Assembly (NCBI GenBank): GCA_033557465.1
Contig: CM066031.1
Location: 1,072,307,640-1,072,371,639, forward strand
Length of the DNA: 64,000 bases
Direction of reading: 5' to 3'
Source: Ichthyophis bannanicus
Lineage: Eukaryota > Chordata > Amphibia > Gymnophiona > Ichthyophiidae
Shown here piece by piece: positions 11,354 through 23,555 of the stretch (its first letter is position 1; every line of letters begins with the position of its first letter). The translations under genes and the position numbers were made by a program. Under the pieces are notes generated by a model. That model ran no database searches and was not told the origin of the DNA. It was given only the letters and a program-made list of their open reading frames with translations.

Positions 11354-12165
11354 GATGATATAGAAAGAGTATTTATAATTTTTTGGCATTGAAGTGCCCT
11401 TTAATTTTTAAGAGTGGTCATCATAAATAGCTGCTGCAAAGTGAACAGGAGTTCATTTTCAAATGGAATACATAGTCCCTATGGAATTAAATTCCAAAAT
11501 TGAATGGCACTGTTTTATGTAATTATCTCTAATGAATTGTTGAGTTTGCCTGAAAATGTTATAAATGTGCATGTGCTGGCGTGTTTGTCATTTTAATACT
11601 GTGCTGTGTGAGTGAGATTCCTTTGAAATGAAGAAGCCCACTGCTTATGATTATTTTATCACTATTTTATTTGTGCATCTGAAGTACCTAGTCGGCTTTT
11701 CAGCTTTGTGATTCTTGTAGATTGACACTGAGGAAGCCCAAAGTATGGGGTGAAACCACAGGCCAGATTGAATGGTTTAAAGTTCTTTTTGGGCAAGCTA
11801 CAATATGTTGGCATGAGTTTTTGATGGATCAACTATTCTGTTTGGGTGATATACTTCTAACAAAATAAGAAGGGGCTGATATTTTTGGAAATCTTTATGA
11901 ACTTTGGCTGTTTTTGATATTTTATAAATTTGAATATGCTAAAAAACTAGATATGATCTTTGAAATGAATTAGAATAATGATGAAATGTTAGCCAATGAC
12001 TAAAATTTGTCTTGGTCAATGTAAAGACATTTGAGCTCTCTTATCTATATATATTTAACAAAAATGTTTCCTTGCAAATTATGGACTAGCATCAAGTAGA
12101 TTTTTTTCTTGTTCTTTATTTCAAGATATGTGTCTTTATCTAATTTACTTTTCTTTACGGGGAGT
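11354..12165. other. AT-rich interval, no gene recognised
   Basis: No reading frame with recognisable protein similarity on either strand, and no obvious repeat structure apart from AT-rich sequence. Confidence 0.5.
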
Positions 12166-13099
12166 GCAGCATATACTAAAAGATACTACCGAATGATGGC
12201 TGGGAAAAATCATATTGCCAAAGCTGTTGCCCCATTACAGCTTCTGCCTCTATCCAGACATCCCAATGTCAGTTGAGGGACTGGTTCCATGTGCAAGATG
12301 CCTGCAATCTGAAGCCCACATGAAAGAAGTGGAAAAGATCAGAGAAAAGGTGGTGAGGCTGAGAAGCATTTGAGATAGTGACAAGTACATTGATGAGATG
12401 CTTCTTGAAGCATCCAAGCTCTCCGACAAAGGTGAAGATGTTGTGTTACAGAATGAAGAGAGCTGAACATGAGTGACCAGAGCCTGCAGAATTGACACTC
12501 CAACGCCTCAAACTGAAGAATCATTATGCAGCGCTTGAAGTGGTGGAGGTGAAAGCATCCAAGAAAAAGGAAGTACCAGAGCTCAAGCACTCCAAAGTTG
12601 CAGAATCAGTGACCACAAAGAAACAAAAGGTAGTGATGGTTGCTGACTCTCTTCTGAGGGGTACTGAGGCATCCATCTGCTGACCAGACTTGATATCCAG
12701 GGAGGTGTGCTGTCTGCCAGGTGCCGAAATCTGAGCTGTTATGGAGAATTTGCCGAGACTCATCAAGCTTCCTGATCTGATGTTGCTCATCCATATCAGT
12801 ACAAATGATACTGCTAGCTATCCCTCTGAGCATATAAAAAGTGGCTTCATAGCAAGCAGATAGATGTGTAGGTGGTGTTCCCTTAAATCCTCCCTGTTGA
12901 GGGTAAAGGCTGACGCAGAGAACCTTGCATCCTGGAGATGAATGCATGGCTTCATGGATGGTGTCCATGGCTGCAGAGCAGAGATGGCATCCACCTATTC
13001 AAGAAGGGTCAAAGTGTCTTCTGTAGTTGACTGGCTAACATACTGAAAAGGGCTTTAAACTAGATTTGTTGGGTAAAGGTGAAGAAAGTCCCCAGGTAA
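12166..13099 (+). pseudogene. CR1-type ORF1 fragment (esterase region)
   Basis: Broken plus-strand frames. 12618-12668 reads KQKVVMVADSLLRGTEASIC, the block-I region of the CR1 ORF1 esterase (GDS changed to ADS). Further on is ISREVCCLPGAEI, then LLIHISTNDTA, the GTND block changed to STND. The upstream part is charged and coiled-coil-like. In orientation and content it fits the CR1 piece at 16123-17055, from which it is separated by the L2-like insertion at 13100-16122. Confidence 0.65.
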
Positions 13100-16000
13100 A
13101 TTTATTTATTTAGCTGCATTTATATCCCGCTTTTCACCGGGTCAAAGCGGTTTAACAAAAAAGGGGGGAGGGGTAATATTCAAGTTGACAGAGAAAGGGG
13201 GGGCCGTCATCAGGAGGGATAACATAGTTGATCTGCACAGAAAGTAATAGTACTAGACAGTTGATGTTTTACAGAAGTCTCTTAGATGGTGACTGGGGGG
13301 GTAGGTCAGAGGGTCCGGGTGAACAGTCATTGAGAGATGTCTGTTTCAGGTCCAAGATATTCATGAAACAGGATGGTTTTTAACTGTTTCCGGAATGTAG
13401 AGAGGTCTTTGGTGCTTCGGATCTGGCTCGGAAGGGAGTTCCAGAGGAAGGGTGCGTACAGTTCGAATGCTCTGTTGCAGGTTTGTTGACTGAACTTGGT
13501 TCGTTCGTGGGGAATAGTGAGAGTGTTGCTGGTGGTCTGACGGGTTGGCTTGTTGAGAGTAGGGTGAGGTAGTAGAGTCCGGAGTTGGAAGGTCTTGGTT
13601 TGATGGAGGGCTTTGTGGATAAGTAGGAGGGACTTGTATTTAAAACTTGCTTCAAGGGGCAGGATGTGAAGTTCTCTCAGGACCGGGGTGATGTGATCGT
13701 GTTTTTTTGCCTTCTGGATGATTCTTGCAGTGGTTTAAGGCAGTTCATGGGGGTTGTTGTGGGTTGCAGGTAGTCCGTGATAAATTGCATTGCAGTAATC
13801 CAGGTGGGGGAGCATCATGGCCTGTATGACTGTTCTGAAGTCCTGTGGGTCGATTAGTGGTCTGAGCCGTTGTACTGTCTTTGCTTTGTGGAATATTGTT
13901 CTGGTCGTCTTTTTGATCTGTTGTTAAATGTAAGCGCTTGATCAATGATGATTCCCAAGTATTTTATGTGGGGTTGAACTTGTATTTGGATGGTTCCCAA
14001 GGTGAGGTGTGGCAGTGGGGTGAAGTTTGGGTCCTTGGTCACAATGAGGGCTTCCGTTTTTTTAATGTTGAATAAGAGGTTGTTCTCTTATAGCCAGCTG
14101 GAGACATCAATAAAGCAGTCTGATTGGTGATTGTTTGTTGGGTTTGTGATTGTGATGGGTCTATAAAGCATTATGTCATCTGCGTAGATATGGTAGTTGA
14201 TGTACTGAGTGCGTATTACCGAGCAGAGTGTCTGTAGGTAGATATTGAAGAGCATCGCGGATAGTGTGGAGCCTTGGGGTACTCTTTGGTGCTGTCGAAA
14301 GGGGGGGAGGGGAGGTTGCCATACTTGTGTGGATCAGCTGTTGTCTATTGGTCAGGTAGGAGCGGAACCATTGTAGCACGATGTCCTTGATGCCAATCTC
14401 CTGTAGTCTATGTAGGAGTGTGTTGTGGGAGATGGTGTCAAATGCTGCGGATATGTCTAGAAAGATCATAGCATATCCAGAGTGTTTTGTCTGCGTACCT
14501 TTGATTAGGGTATTCAGTAGTGATGATATGAGGGTCTCAACTCCATGTGATGGGCGGAATCCATAGTGTTGTGGGTCCAGGAAGTTGTTGGTATCCAGGT
14601 GGTCTTGAAGCTGTTGTTGAATTATCTTCTCGATGACTTTAGCAGTGAATGGGAGACTTGCTATTGGCCTGAAGGAGGCGGGGTCGAGGGGGTCCAGGTT
14701 GTGTTTTTTAATGGTTGGGCGAATGACGGAGGTTTTGAGGGTGTCTGGCATATGTCCTTGCTTGAGAGATTCGTTGACTATGTGGGTTAAGGCTGTGCTT
14801 ATGTCCTCTTTAGTTTTCTTTATCCATTCCACAGGGCAGGGATCTAATGGAGAGGTGGTGGTGTTTAGGCAAGAGATAGTGGATTTTATTTTTTCTTTGG
14901 TGACTGTTTAAAATGTGCTCCAGTCAGTGTCCTTAGCAGTAGGGTAGGTTGTTGTTGTTGTTGCTTTCACTTTTGGGTTGGTTGGTTGTTGGAGCTGCTT
15001 GTATTGGTGTGCTAGTTGTTCCGGTGGGATGTTTGGGAGCTGGTTAGAGTGGTTGGGTGCCTTTGTTAGCTTCTTGACAATCTCAAAGAGCTCATGTGGT
15101 CTGTTTATTGAAGTATTTATGATTTTTGAGTGGTAGGTCCTTTTTGCATTATCTGTTTCTGTGCGGTATGCATCTAGTTCACTCATGTATCTTGCTTTGT
15201 CTTTTTCTTTTTTGGTTTTTCTCCATTTTCTCTCAGTTCTCCTCAGTTGGATCTTTAGTCTCCGTAGGTTGGGGGTGAACCATCGGGCTCTTGTTGTGGA
15301 AGCTCTGGTCTTGTTGCTGTTTGTCGTTGTACATGATGCAGATGAGATCGTGGTATTCCAGATGTTGATTAGGTCTTCAATTTTGGTGGAGTCTGTTTGG
15401 AGTTTAGGTAAAATTTGTGCTACGAAGTCCTCTTTGTTAAATGGTTTAAATGTTCTTGCGAGTTGATTGTTCTCTTTGATGCTGGTGTGCTGGTAGATGT
15501 AGGTAAGATTAATGAGATGGTGGTCAGACCATGGTAGGCTTGTGATCTTAGGTTTCTTGCATGAGGTGGTGCTTTGGGAGTTGAGGAATATCAGGTCGAG
15601 AATATTTCCTTTTTCATGAGTTGATTCATGTATGATCTGAGTCAGGTCCATTGCTTCCATAGCACCGATGAAGGCTTCGGCATGCTTTTCTTGCAGTGAG
15701 GGGAGGTTGAAGTCTCCGAGGATTAGCTGTTCTTTTGTGGTGATGGTACTCTCTGATACATGTTTTAGTATGTCTAATAGATCAGTATGTGCAGTGGGTG
15801 CTCGGTAGATTAGGCATATGGAGAGGTGTTTGTTGGTGAGAGTGAGTATGTCCGCTTCGTTGGTTGTTTCTGATGCGTGGTTTCTGAGGTGGAGGTCGGA
15901 TTTCGCTATGATGGCTCCTCCTCCTCCTCTGGCATGAGCTCTGGAGCAGTTGTGCATACTGTATCCGTTAGGTGTGTGTTGGTTCATGAGTACTGTGTCA

Positions 16001-16122
16001 GAGTCTGTGAGCCATGTTTCGGTTATGCAGAGAATGTCGATCTTTTGAGATATGATCAGGTTTTGGAGCATGGGGAGTTTGTTTCTGACTCAGCGTGCAT
16101 ATATTAGAGTGATAAAAGCCCT
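13100..16122 (-). mobile_element. L2-like LINE inserted in a CR1
   Basis: The 3' tail is at the left edge (minus strand: CCGCTTTGACCCGGTGAAAAGCGGGATATAAATGCAG in pieces, then TAAATAAATAAA). ORF2 occupies 13.36-16.1 kb. The flanks share CAGGTAA (13093-13099 and 16123-16129), the probable target-site duplication, which places the insertion inside a plus-strand CR1. The 5' end is truncated just upstream of the endonuclease; no ORF1 is present. Confidence 0.7.
13360..16107 (-). pseudogene. L2-like ORF2: endonuclease and reverse transcriptase
   Basis: The endonuclease occupies 16071-about 15500 with CITETWLTD, GGGGAIIAKS, LILGDFNLPSL and WSDHHLIN. One TAA at 14910-14908 breaks the linker. The RT begins near 14832 with FRPIASLPFTAKVIEKI, HYGFRPSHG and IFLDISAAFDTISH. 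A frameshift at about 14285-14310, at a G-rich run, precedes the VPQGSTLSAMLFNIYLQ block, and YADD follows at about 14185-14174. The C-terminal region (FLWNSLPSQIRSTK) ends near 13360. All catalytic blocks of a LINE ORF2 are visible, but at least one stop and two shifts make it non-functional. Confidence 0.75.
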
Positions 16123-17055
16123 CAGGTAAGTAAAATAGTAAATACCTCTGTATAAATGAGCAAAGGAGCAACATCTGGAAAGCAGTGTGCATAAATGCTG
16201 GTAGTATGGGAAATAAGATCCCAGATGTTGAGGCTTTAATGGAAGAGGCTGACTTGGATTTAGTGGCAGTTACGGAAACATGGTTCATGGACAACCATGA
16301 CTTGGATATAATTGTACTGGACTGTACTTTATACAGGAAGTATAGGGTAGGAAAAGGGGGAGGAGGAGTGGTACTATATGTATAAAGTAGTAATAAAGCT
16401 ATAGAATTACAAGGCTTAAAAGGGAACAAGGAGGCACTGTAGGTTAAACTAGAAAGAGGAAATAAGAAATCCATTTGCATTGGTGTGATACACAGATCTC
16501 CACAGGGAGAAGAAGTGAACAGAGATTTAATAGAAAGCATACGCAGTATTGCCATCAAAGGAGAAGTGCTACTGATAGGTGATTTCAGTATGTCAAATGT
16601 TGATTTGCACATCCCTATTGTGGTGTCATCTAGAAGTAAGGAGATCCTGAAATCTTTACAGAGAGAACTATTCTGGCAATGGTAGCAGAACCCACATGTG
16701 AGGGGGCTATACTGGACCTGGTGCTTACCAATGGGGAAAATGTTTCTGATGTTATAGTGGGAGCTCATCTCACATCCATTGATCACCAGAAAGAAAGCTC
16801 TGCAATGAGGGGACATAGGATGAAGGTGAAAGGAGATTAGACTCAGGAGTAATATGCAGACATATTTCTTTATGGGAAAAGGGGTAGATACATGGAAGAG
16901 TCTCCCAGTGGAGGTAGTAGAGACAAGGACAGTATCTGAATTCAAGAGAGCATGGGACAAACACAAAAGATCTCTAAAGGAAAAAAGGGACTATAGTAGT
17001 TGATATGGAAGGGCAGACTAGATGGTCTTTTTCTGCCATCATGTTTCTATGTTAA
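16123..17055 (+). mobile_element. CR1-type LINE, internally deleted (endonuclease plus 3' end)
   Basis: 16185-16680 encodes a decayed endonuclease: NAGSMGNKIPDVEAL, VAVTETWF, YRKYRVGKGGGGVVLYV and LIGDFSMSNVD. At about 16790 it jumps to the C-terminal and 3' UTR part (translation like GVDTWKSLPVEVVET). It ends with AGGGCAGACTAGATGG and CATCATGTTTCTATG, the common CR1 terminus. RT is missing entirely. It probably belongs with the ORF1 fragment at 12.2-13.1 kb. Confidence 0.65.
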
Positions 17056-17340
17056 TAAATGTAAGTCATATAAAAATCATACAAAAGAAACATAATATAA
17101 AGAGAAATATATCATGACGAGAAATATAACATAACGTCTATAATATTTAGTAAGATACCAAATAACAGACCATAAAAAAATCTATGGAAACTGCCTGATT
17201 TCACCCATTAATAACATGTAATGTGAAGCAGAAAGCCTTGACCATCTTCTGAAACCTAAAACAATCAGACCTATGATGCAGTTCAGCAGGCAAAGCATTC
17301 CAAAGCACAAGATTGTTTCATGAAAAATCATGTGTCATGG
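17056..17340 (-). mobile_element. L2-type LINE 3' end fragment
   Basis: The minus-strand translation near 17320-17240 gives NLVLWNALPAELHHRSDCFRFQKM, a typical LINE ORF2 C-terminus, followed by an AT-rich 3' tail towards 17056. Confidence 0.45.
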
Positions 17341-17805
17341 CCGGGCCCACTCTGAGACAACACCAGGAACCTAGGTAGTGCACTTTCACTTTTAAGAGCT
17401 CACTTTCCCTTCAAGCGGAGCTCTCGAGTATTCAGAAGTTGCCAGGACTTCAAGCACAGCAGTGGTGTTCTTAGCAGAGTGGAGTGGACACCAGATGTCA
17501 GGCAGAGGAGGAGTAGAACCAAACCCAAATGTAGGCAGAGGTCAGGGTAGGCAGTACAGAGTCATTACTGCTAAACATGCAGATTTCAGCCTCAGGAATC
17601 AGTAAACAAGCAAGTCACTCAGAGCTCTCATGAAAGACCTATATGAGGACAGGGAGGACTGGGCGTTCCAGGGTATACACAGATGTGAAGAGCCAATCGG
17701 TGGATGCCTTCCTGAGGGACCAATCAGTCCACAATGCATTCAGAAGGAACAATTATAGCACTATTGTAGCACAATTGTAGCACTACATCATAAGGCTGAG
17801 GCTTA
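17341..17805. other. No gene recognised
   Basis: Moderately GC-rich unassigned sequence. ATTATAGCACTATTGTAGCAC-type short repeats occur at 17752-17785 just before the next CR1 piece. No supported frame. Confidence 0.5.
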
Positions 17806-18970
17806 TAGCACTATAAAAGGCAGAAGAGGCTTGTTAGGTCCTGCATGTGGAACGTGAAGCATTTCTGAGAATGTGAATTTGGAAGTTCTGGATCTCAATG
17901 TTCTACCTAAAAGCCTAAGTTTGGCTTCTAGAACTTCCCTCCCACACTTTCCTATGTCATTGACACCAACATGTACCAAGACGGCAGGCTCCTCCCCAGC
18001 ATTATCTAAAACCTTATCTAGGTAGCATGTGAGGTCTACCACCTGTGCACCAGGCAAGCAACTTACCAGATGATGCTCATGTCCACCAGTAACCCAGCTA
18101 TTTACATGCCACTATAATGGCCATCCTAATCCTTTCCTCATGTGCATTTAACCCTAGAGACACCTTCTCAGTGCAAGAGAGTTTAACATTACCTGGAGGA
18201 CACATTCTAGCTACAGGATCCCTTCTGCCACATCAAGGTGATGCTCTCCTTGCACTTGACCTCTCTCCTCCAGGCAGCATAGAGGCTACCAGCCTGGAGG
18301 TGGGACTTCTCTACTATGTCCTTGAAGGTCTCATCTATATATCTCTCTGTCTGCTACTTTAGCCTCCAGAGATTGGACTTGTTCTCTGACAGCCAGGAAC
18401 TCTTTGCACCGAGGGCACACATGACTTCTCACCAACTGGGAGGTAATCATACATGCGACACTCAGTGCAAAAAACTGGATAGCCCCATTTCACTTCTGGG
18501 GAGAATAGGGATACTTAAACCAATACAAATATACCTAATTAGGGAATTTGTTTAATGTTCACTTCAAGATTAACTGCAAGGACCTAATTAATCTATTCTC
18601 TGACCTAGGCCTAATAACTTGCTGGCGAAAGTAACTGGATAAACCAGAAAGTGAATTAGTTGCCCCCTTTCCCTTAACTGGTTTAAGAGCCTATAAATCA
18701 AAGATTGTGCCTGGAGTTTGTGGGAGCTGGGCTGGATGGGTGGGTGAGAAATAAATACTAACTGAAAGTTAACTTGTGACACTGTTCCCTAACTGACTTA
18801 ATGAAGCACAAAATATTAAAGTAGATACAGATTTTATCAGCTTACATCCAAAGAATTCCCTTTTCTCCCAAGATTCTGAGAATTTCCTAGCAGGTAAATA
18901 TTTACATGTGAAGATTCCTTCCCAGAAGTAGTAGCTGCTCTCTCATCAGTCCTTCAAGATCTTCCGATTT
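17806..18970 (-). pseudogene. CR1 5' fragment: ORF1 remnant and 5' UTR
   Basis: The minus-strand frame 18057-17803 reads PGAQVVDLTCYLDKVLDNAGEE, then LVHVGVNDIGKCGREVLEAKL, the same region as the ORF1 at 7.1-8.1 kb with GTND changed to GVND. The N-terminal part continues to about 18500 in broken frames, followed by 5' UTR sequence ending with CAGTCCTTCAAGAT at 18947-18960. The 3' two thirds of the element are missing. Confidence 0.7.
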
Positions 18971-18979
18971 GACCTCTGT

Positions 18980-20010
18980 GCCTTCAGTTTATGATCTAAT
19001 AATTTACTTGCTCTATTACCATATTCAAAGTATTTGTGTTTAATTTTTGTAGTCTGAAAAGTGATATTATTATTGTTTATCCTGGCTAACTCTGCCCTTT
19101 TTATCTACAGCTCCTTGAAAAGATATCTAAAAGATATCTATTGTCTGTCTCCTTGCACATTCCCCCCCCCCCCCAACTCCCTAATTTGACCTCTAAGATC
19201 TAATTATTTAGCCACTGTTGCTTTTTTTCCCCCTAGATGCTATTTTTCTCAGCTTATTCTAAACTATTGCTTTCGTTCTATCCCGTAAAATATTTTCAGA
19301 CACATTCTCATTATCAAGCTCATAGTACATTTATCTCCCCCGCAATTTCCTCCTACAATTCCTCCTCTTCTGACACGGATTCATTTAATCTCCAAAATTT
19401 CAATTGCATCTCTGGATTACGTGTTCTAAATTGAACCCAAACCAAATTATGGTCATACCATGTCTGAGAATCGATTCCCATCTCCATAACCGCCTGCATT
19501 AATGAATGTTCAACAAAAATCATAACTATCCTATTGCAGCCACAGTGTGGAAGGGAATAGATGTCCTAACTTTAACCTGTTTTTGCTATCTGGTTAGGGG
19601 CTGAATATCTCTGCTAATTGGATAGCTATTTTGCTGTCTGGTGAGCCCAAATATTCAGTGCCAGAAACCGGATAAGTTACAGCACTGAATATCCAGTTTT
19701 AATTAAAGCAGCTGTGGTAGGTTGTTTTAAATAGCCTAGCTGCTGCTTCTGAATATGCCCCTCAGTCATTCTCTCTGTCATTTCTAACTCTCCAAACATC
19801 AACCAGCTAGAGAGATGTTAATCTTTCCAGCCGTTTCCTTTGAAGTTGAACACCAGAACTCTCTCCTTTGGAATTAACCAGAGAGAGGTCAAGTGTGGTA
19901 TTGCTATCTCTCCCCAATATTATAGAGCCTGTCTCTATCCCAAGCAGTCTTTCCCTTACCTCATCAAAAATAGGTTTGTATTTGGTGTATAAAGGCATAC
20001 TAGTGTCGGT
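18980..20010 (-). mobile_element. Decayed L1-type LINE ORF2 fragment
   Basis: 19998-19807 reads FDEVRERLLGIETGSIILGRDSNTTLDLSL, the endonuclease GGDFN region (GGD changed to GRD). 19500-19390 gives SLMQAVMEMGID ... YDHNLVWVQF, the later SDHxP region. A 12-base C run lies at 19164-19175. Between them 19545-19755 looks like unrelated inserted sequence. Strongly decayed. Confidence 0.5.
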
Positions 20011-20174
20011 GCCTTCTCATTGACAAACTCAGTACCTGTTCCTCTGATGCTAAGCTCTGTCTCTTCCACTGTCATCCCTTCCATCTGTCATATCCTTAAC
20101 CTTTCCATTTCCACTGCAACCATTCCTTCAAACATGCTGTAGTTACACCTCTCGTCAAAAAACCCTTCACTGAA

Positions 20175-21335
20175 CCATATCTGTTGTTGTTGTTAAGCAC
20201 CTTTGAGTCGATGTCTACTCATGGTGATCCTTTGGATAGTTGTCCTAAATTGTGTTCGGTCTTTAGTCAAGCAGCTCATTGTTGATAGAGTGGCATCCAA
20301 AGCTGCTGTTACTGTTTCAATCCATCTCATAGCTGGCTTTCCTCTTTTGCATTGACCATCAGCCTTGCCAAGTATGATGTCTTTCTCTTCGCAAGATGTG
20401 TCCAAAGTATTAAAGTCAAAGTCTTGTCATCTGATCTTCTTTAAAAAGCTTAGGTTTGATCTCTAGTACTGACTAGTTTGTTCTTCGGGCAGTCCATGGT
20501 ATATACAGTATTCTTCACCATCACCATAATGCAAAGTCATCGATTTTTTCCTGTCTATCTTTTTCACTGTCCAACTTTCGCATCCATATGATGTTATTGA
20601 AAATACCACGGCTTGGACAAGCAGAATCTTTGTATGGAGAGAGACATCTCTGCTCATGAGACACATGTCTAGGACCTTCATAACCATTCTACCAAGAGCA
20701 ATGCATCATCGGATTTCTTGACTGTCGTTTTTTTTATTGATTATTAATCCAAGCAGGTTAAAGTTGTCAACTATTTCAATTTCTTCTCCAGCAACGATGA
20801 ACTTATTGATTTTGCCAGTTTTCAGGATCTTTGTCTTCTTTGCGTTAAGGTGCAGCCACTTTTTAAGACTATGTTCCTTGATCTTGAGAAGCAAATGTTT
20901 TAGATCTTCACTTTCAGCCAATAACATGGTATCATCAACATAGCGAAGATTGTTGAGTCTTCCATCAGTCCTCGCACCTCAGTTGTCTTCCTACAGTACT
21001 GCTTCTCTGATGATTTGTTCTGCATATAAATTAAACAGGTAAATGGAAAGCATGCAGCATTGTCGTATACCTTTCCTGATTTTAAACCATTCTGTCTGTC
21101 CTTGTTCCATTCGAACTGTTGATTCTTGATCAATGTAAAGGTTGTGCAAGAGAACTATCAGATGATCTCATATGCCTATGCTTCTTAATGTGGCCCAGAG
21201 TTTCTCATGGTTTATACAATCATAAGCCTTGCAATAGCCAATAAAACATATACGGATATCCTTTAGGTATTCTTTTGCCTTTTCAAGGATCCACCTTACA
21301 TCCGCGATGTCTCTCATTCCTTGTCCTTTCCTGAA
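20175..21335 (-). mobile_element. RTE-type LINE 3' fragment
   Basis: Minus-strand pieces in order: RT remnants around FKSGKVYDNAACFPFTCL (20900-21130), LKKWLHLNAKKTKILKTGK then DNFNLLGLIINK (20927-20706), AVVFSITSYGCESWTVKK (20640-20560), and finally GKPAMRWIETVTAALDATLS to SRHRLKG at 20193. The YGCESWT and RGxPxMRW blocks are characteristic of RTE-clade ORF2 ends. Heavily decayed. Confidence 0.6.
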
Positions 21336-21549
21336 CTCTGCTTGCACGTCATGCAGTTCTCATCCATATCTATCCTTCCAGTTATCAGCTCATCTCCCTC
21401 CTTTCCTTTTCTTCAAAACTACTTGAATGTGCAATCTGGGGCTTCAAATCTAGAACATCTGAAAAAAACAGCAGGCACATACAAGTTCAGGCATGATTTC
21501 AGAAATATTGACATGCCCGATATGCACCTATATCAGACATTTATATAGA

Positions 21550-21660
21550 TGTCCCCAAGATAGCATAATGGTTAGAGTAGTGGCTTAAGAGCAGGGTAGC
21601 CAGGGTTCAAATCCTGTTCTCTAGATGTTTTAAGGTGAAAAAAAAGCACTTTCCTGATAT
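21550..21660 (+). mobile_element. tRNA-derived SINE head
   Basis: An A-box-like TAGCATAATGGTTAGAGTAG (21561-21580) and a B-box GGGTTCAAATCC (21604-21615) lie at tRNA-like spacing. They are followed by non-tRNA sequence, within the interrupted L2 copy. Confidence 0.5.
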
Positions 21661-23230
21661 CTATTCATGTCTGGAGCAGATATAAACACGGATGTGCCTG
21701 CAGATGTTTGAGATTGAATGGGGACATGCAAGTCCATTGCCCCTCTCCGGACAGGCCTCTACCACACCCTTATGCCTACTTGGACATCCCTGCACTGGTG
21801 ATGTCTGCGAATGCCATTTGTGGAATGGCTAAGGAGATGTGTCCATGATTTTGATATTCACGTGTATGTCTTCAGGTGTCCAAATCATGATTAAACCTTT
21901 TAAACTGACCCTCAAAGTCTCCAGTGACTTATTCCTCACCAAACTCAAGGGCCTTTACTTGATCCTCATTCTTTGTGACCATTCTACTGCTTTTGACACT
22001 GTTGATTACCATCTTCTCCTCGATACCCTGTCCTCACTTGGATTTAGGGGCTCTGTTAAGTCCTTATTTCTCCCATCACACTTTTAGTTTATATTCTGGT
22101 GAATTCTCTATTGCCATCCCGCCTTCAGTTGGTGTACCTTGGTGCACTGTCTTGGGCTGTCTACTCTTTACACACAATCCCTTGGTGCACTTATCTCCTT
22201 CCATGGTTTTCAGTATCATCTTTTCACTGATGACCAGATCTATCTTTCTGCACCTGAAATCTCTCCAGAAATCCAGGTCCAGATCTCTGCCTGTTTATCC
22301 AACATTATTGCCTGGATGTCTCACTGCTGTCTGAAAATGAACATGACCAAAACTGAGCTCCTTATCTTTTCTCTTAAAGTCTCCTCTCCCCTTCCTCTTT
22401 TCTCTGTTTCTGTGGATAACACTATACTCACTCCTGTTTCCTCAGCTTGCAACTTTAGGATCATCTTTTGATTCTGTGCTCTCTTTCTCTGCATGCATCC
22501 AGCAGATAGCTAAACCTGTTGCTTCTTTCTCTATAACATCAGTAAAATGTGTCCCTTGCTTTCGGAACACATTACTAAGACCTTTATCCACTCTCTAGTT
22601 ACCTCCCATGACTATTGCAACTTGCTCCTCGTTGGTCTCCCTCTGAATCATCCCTCCTTCCTTTAGTCTGTTTAAAACTCAGCTGCATGGCTTATCTTCC
22701 ACCAGTGTCTCCATGCTCATGTAACCCCTCTTCTCCAGTCATCTCACTGGCTGCTTATCACTTTCCACATCCAGTTCAAACTTCTCCTATTCACTTCTAA
22801 GTGTGTTCATTCTGCAGTTCCTCAGTAACTTTCCTCTCTTATCTCGCACTATACCCTTCCTTAGTAACTCCACTCGTCTGGGAGATCCTTTTTACCTGTG
22901 CTCTTCTCTGCCATAATCCACTCCAGGCTTCATTCCATCTTGTCGCTTCATATGCCTAGAGCAAATTGCCTGAGTCAGTACGTCAGACTCCTTCTCTGTC
23001 CTATTCAAATCCAGGTTAAAAACCCACCCCTGAGACTGCTTTTGATCCTCAGGCCCCTCACTCTCTTGTTCATCACTTATGTGTATCTTACCATATTCTA
23101 GTCCCCATTTTTGCGGTTTGTCTTGATTAGATTGTAAGCTTTGATGAGCATTGACTGCCTCGTACATCTATATACACAGCATTGTGCACACCTTGTAGCA
23201 CTGTATAAATAATTGTTTTTCGACTACTAC

Positions 23231-23424
23231 TACTTATCTTCTTTTTGCTGTTAAGAATCTTATGAACTTCCACCACATGCTATTTAGAGTTCAAAATCCC
23301 TGTGCCACCATTCCAGTGTTCCTTTTGATTGGCTGTATGAAAATACCATTGGGTATTCTTTACTTTGCAGCAGATTATCCTGTTTCATCATGAGATGTAT
23401 TTCTTAAACAAAGAATACATCAGT
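23231..23424. other. Boundary interval, no gene recognised
   Basis: Short unassigned interval between the L2 tail and the first DIRS end. Confidence 0.45.
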
Positions 23425-23555
23425 GTGTTTCCTGATCATGTATCCAGTCTAGTCCCGAACCTCTGGGTTGTCCATCTCATCCAGCAGCTTGGAGACTGAG
23501 AAACTCCTCCTTTTGTGATGTCACTGGTATATCCAGTCGGGAGCCACCTCCTGTC
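23425..23555 (+). repeat. Left inverted end of the DIRS element
   Basis: 23427-23466 is the reverse complement of 34254-34297 with very few differences. 23498-23555 (starting CTCCTCCTTTTGTGATG) is the reverse complement of 34832-34889. Confidence 0.75.

Larger units (their letters stand above)
20040..23230 (+). mobile_element. L2-type LINE, plus strand, interrupted twice
   Basis: Pieces of one ORF2 appear in order: VTPLVKKPFTEPY near 20160, then YQLISLLPFLF near 21400, then DHSTAFDTVDYHLLLDTLSSLGF at 21995-22060, GVPWCTVLGCLLF near 22130, LMTRSIFL replacing the ADDTQIYL block near 22230, and a C-terminal part to about 23090. It ends in a short tail (GTGCACACCTTGTAGCACTGTATAAATAAT). It is broken by an RTE-type fragment (20175-21335) and by a tRNA-headed SINE region (about 21450-21840). 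Many stops. Confidence 0.65.

Noticed and set aside
15998..16966. Long open frame of about 320 codons on the minus strand
   Set aside because: It runs antisense over the CR1 endonuclease and across the L2/CR1 junction, is compositionally biased and resembles no family.
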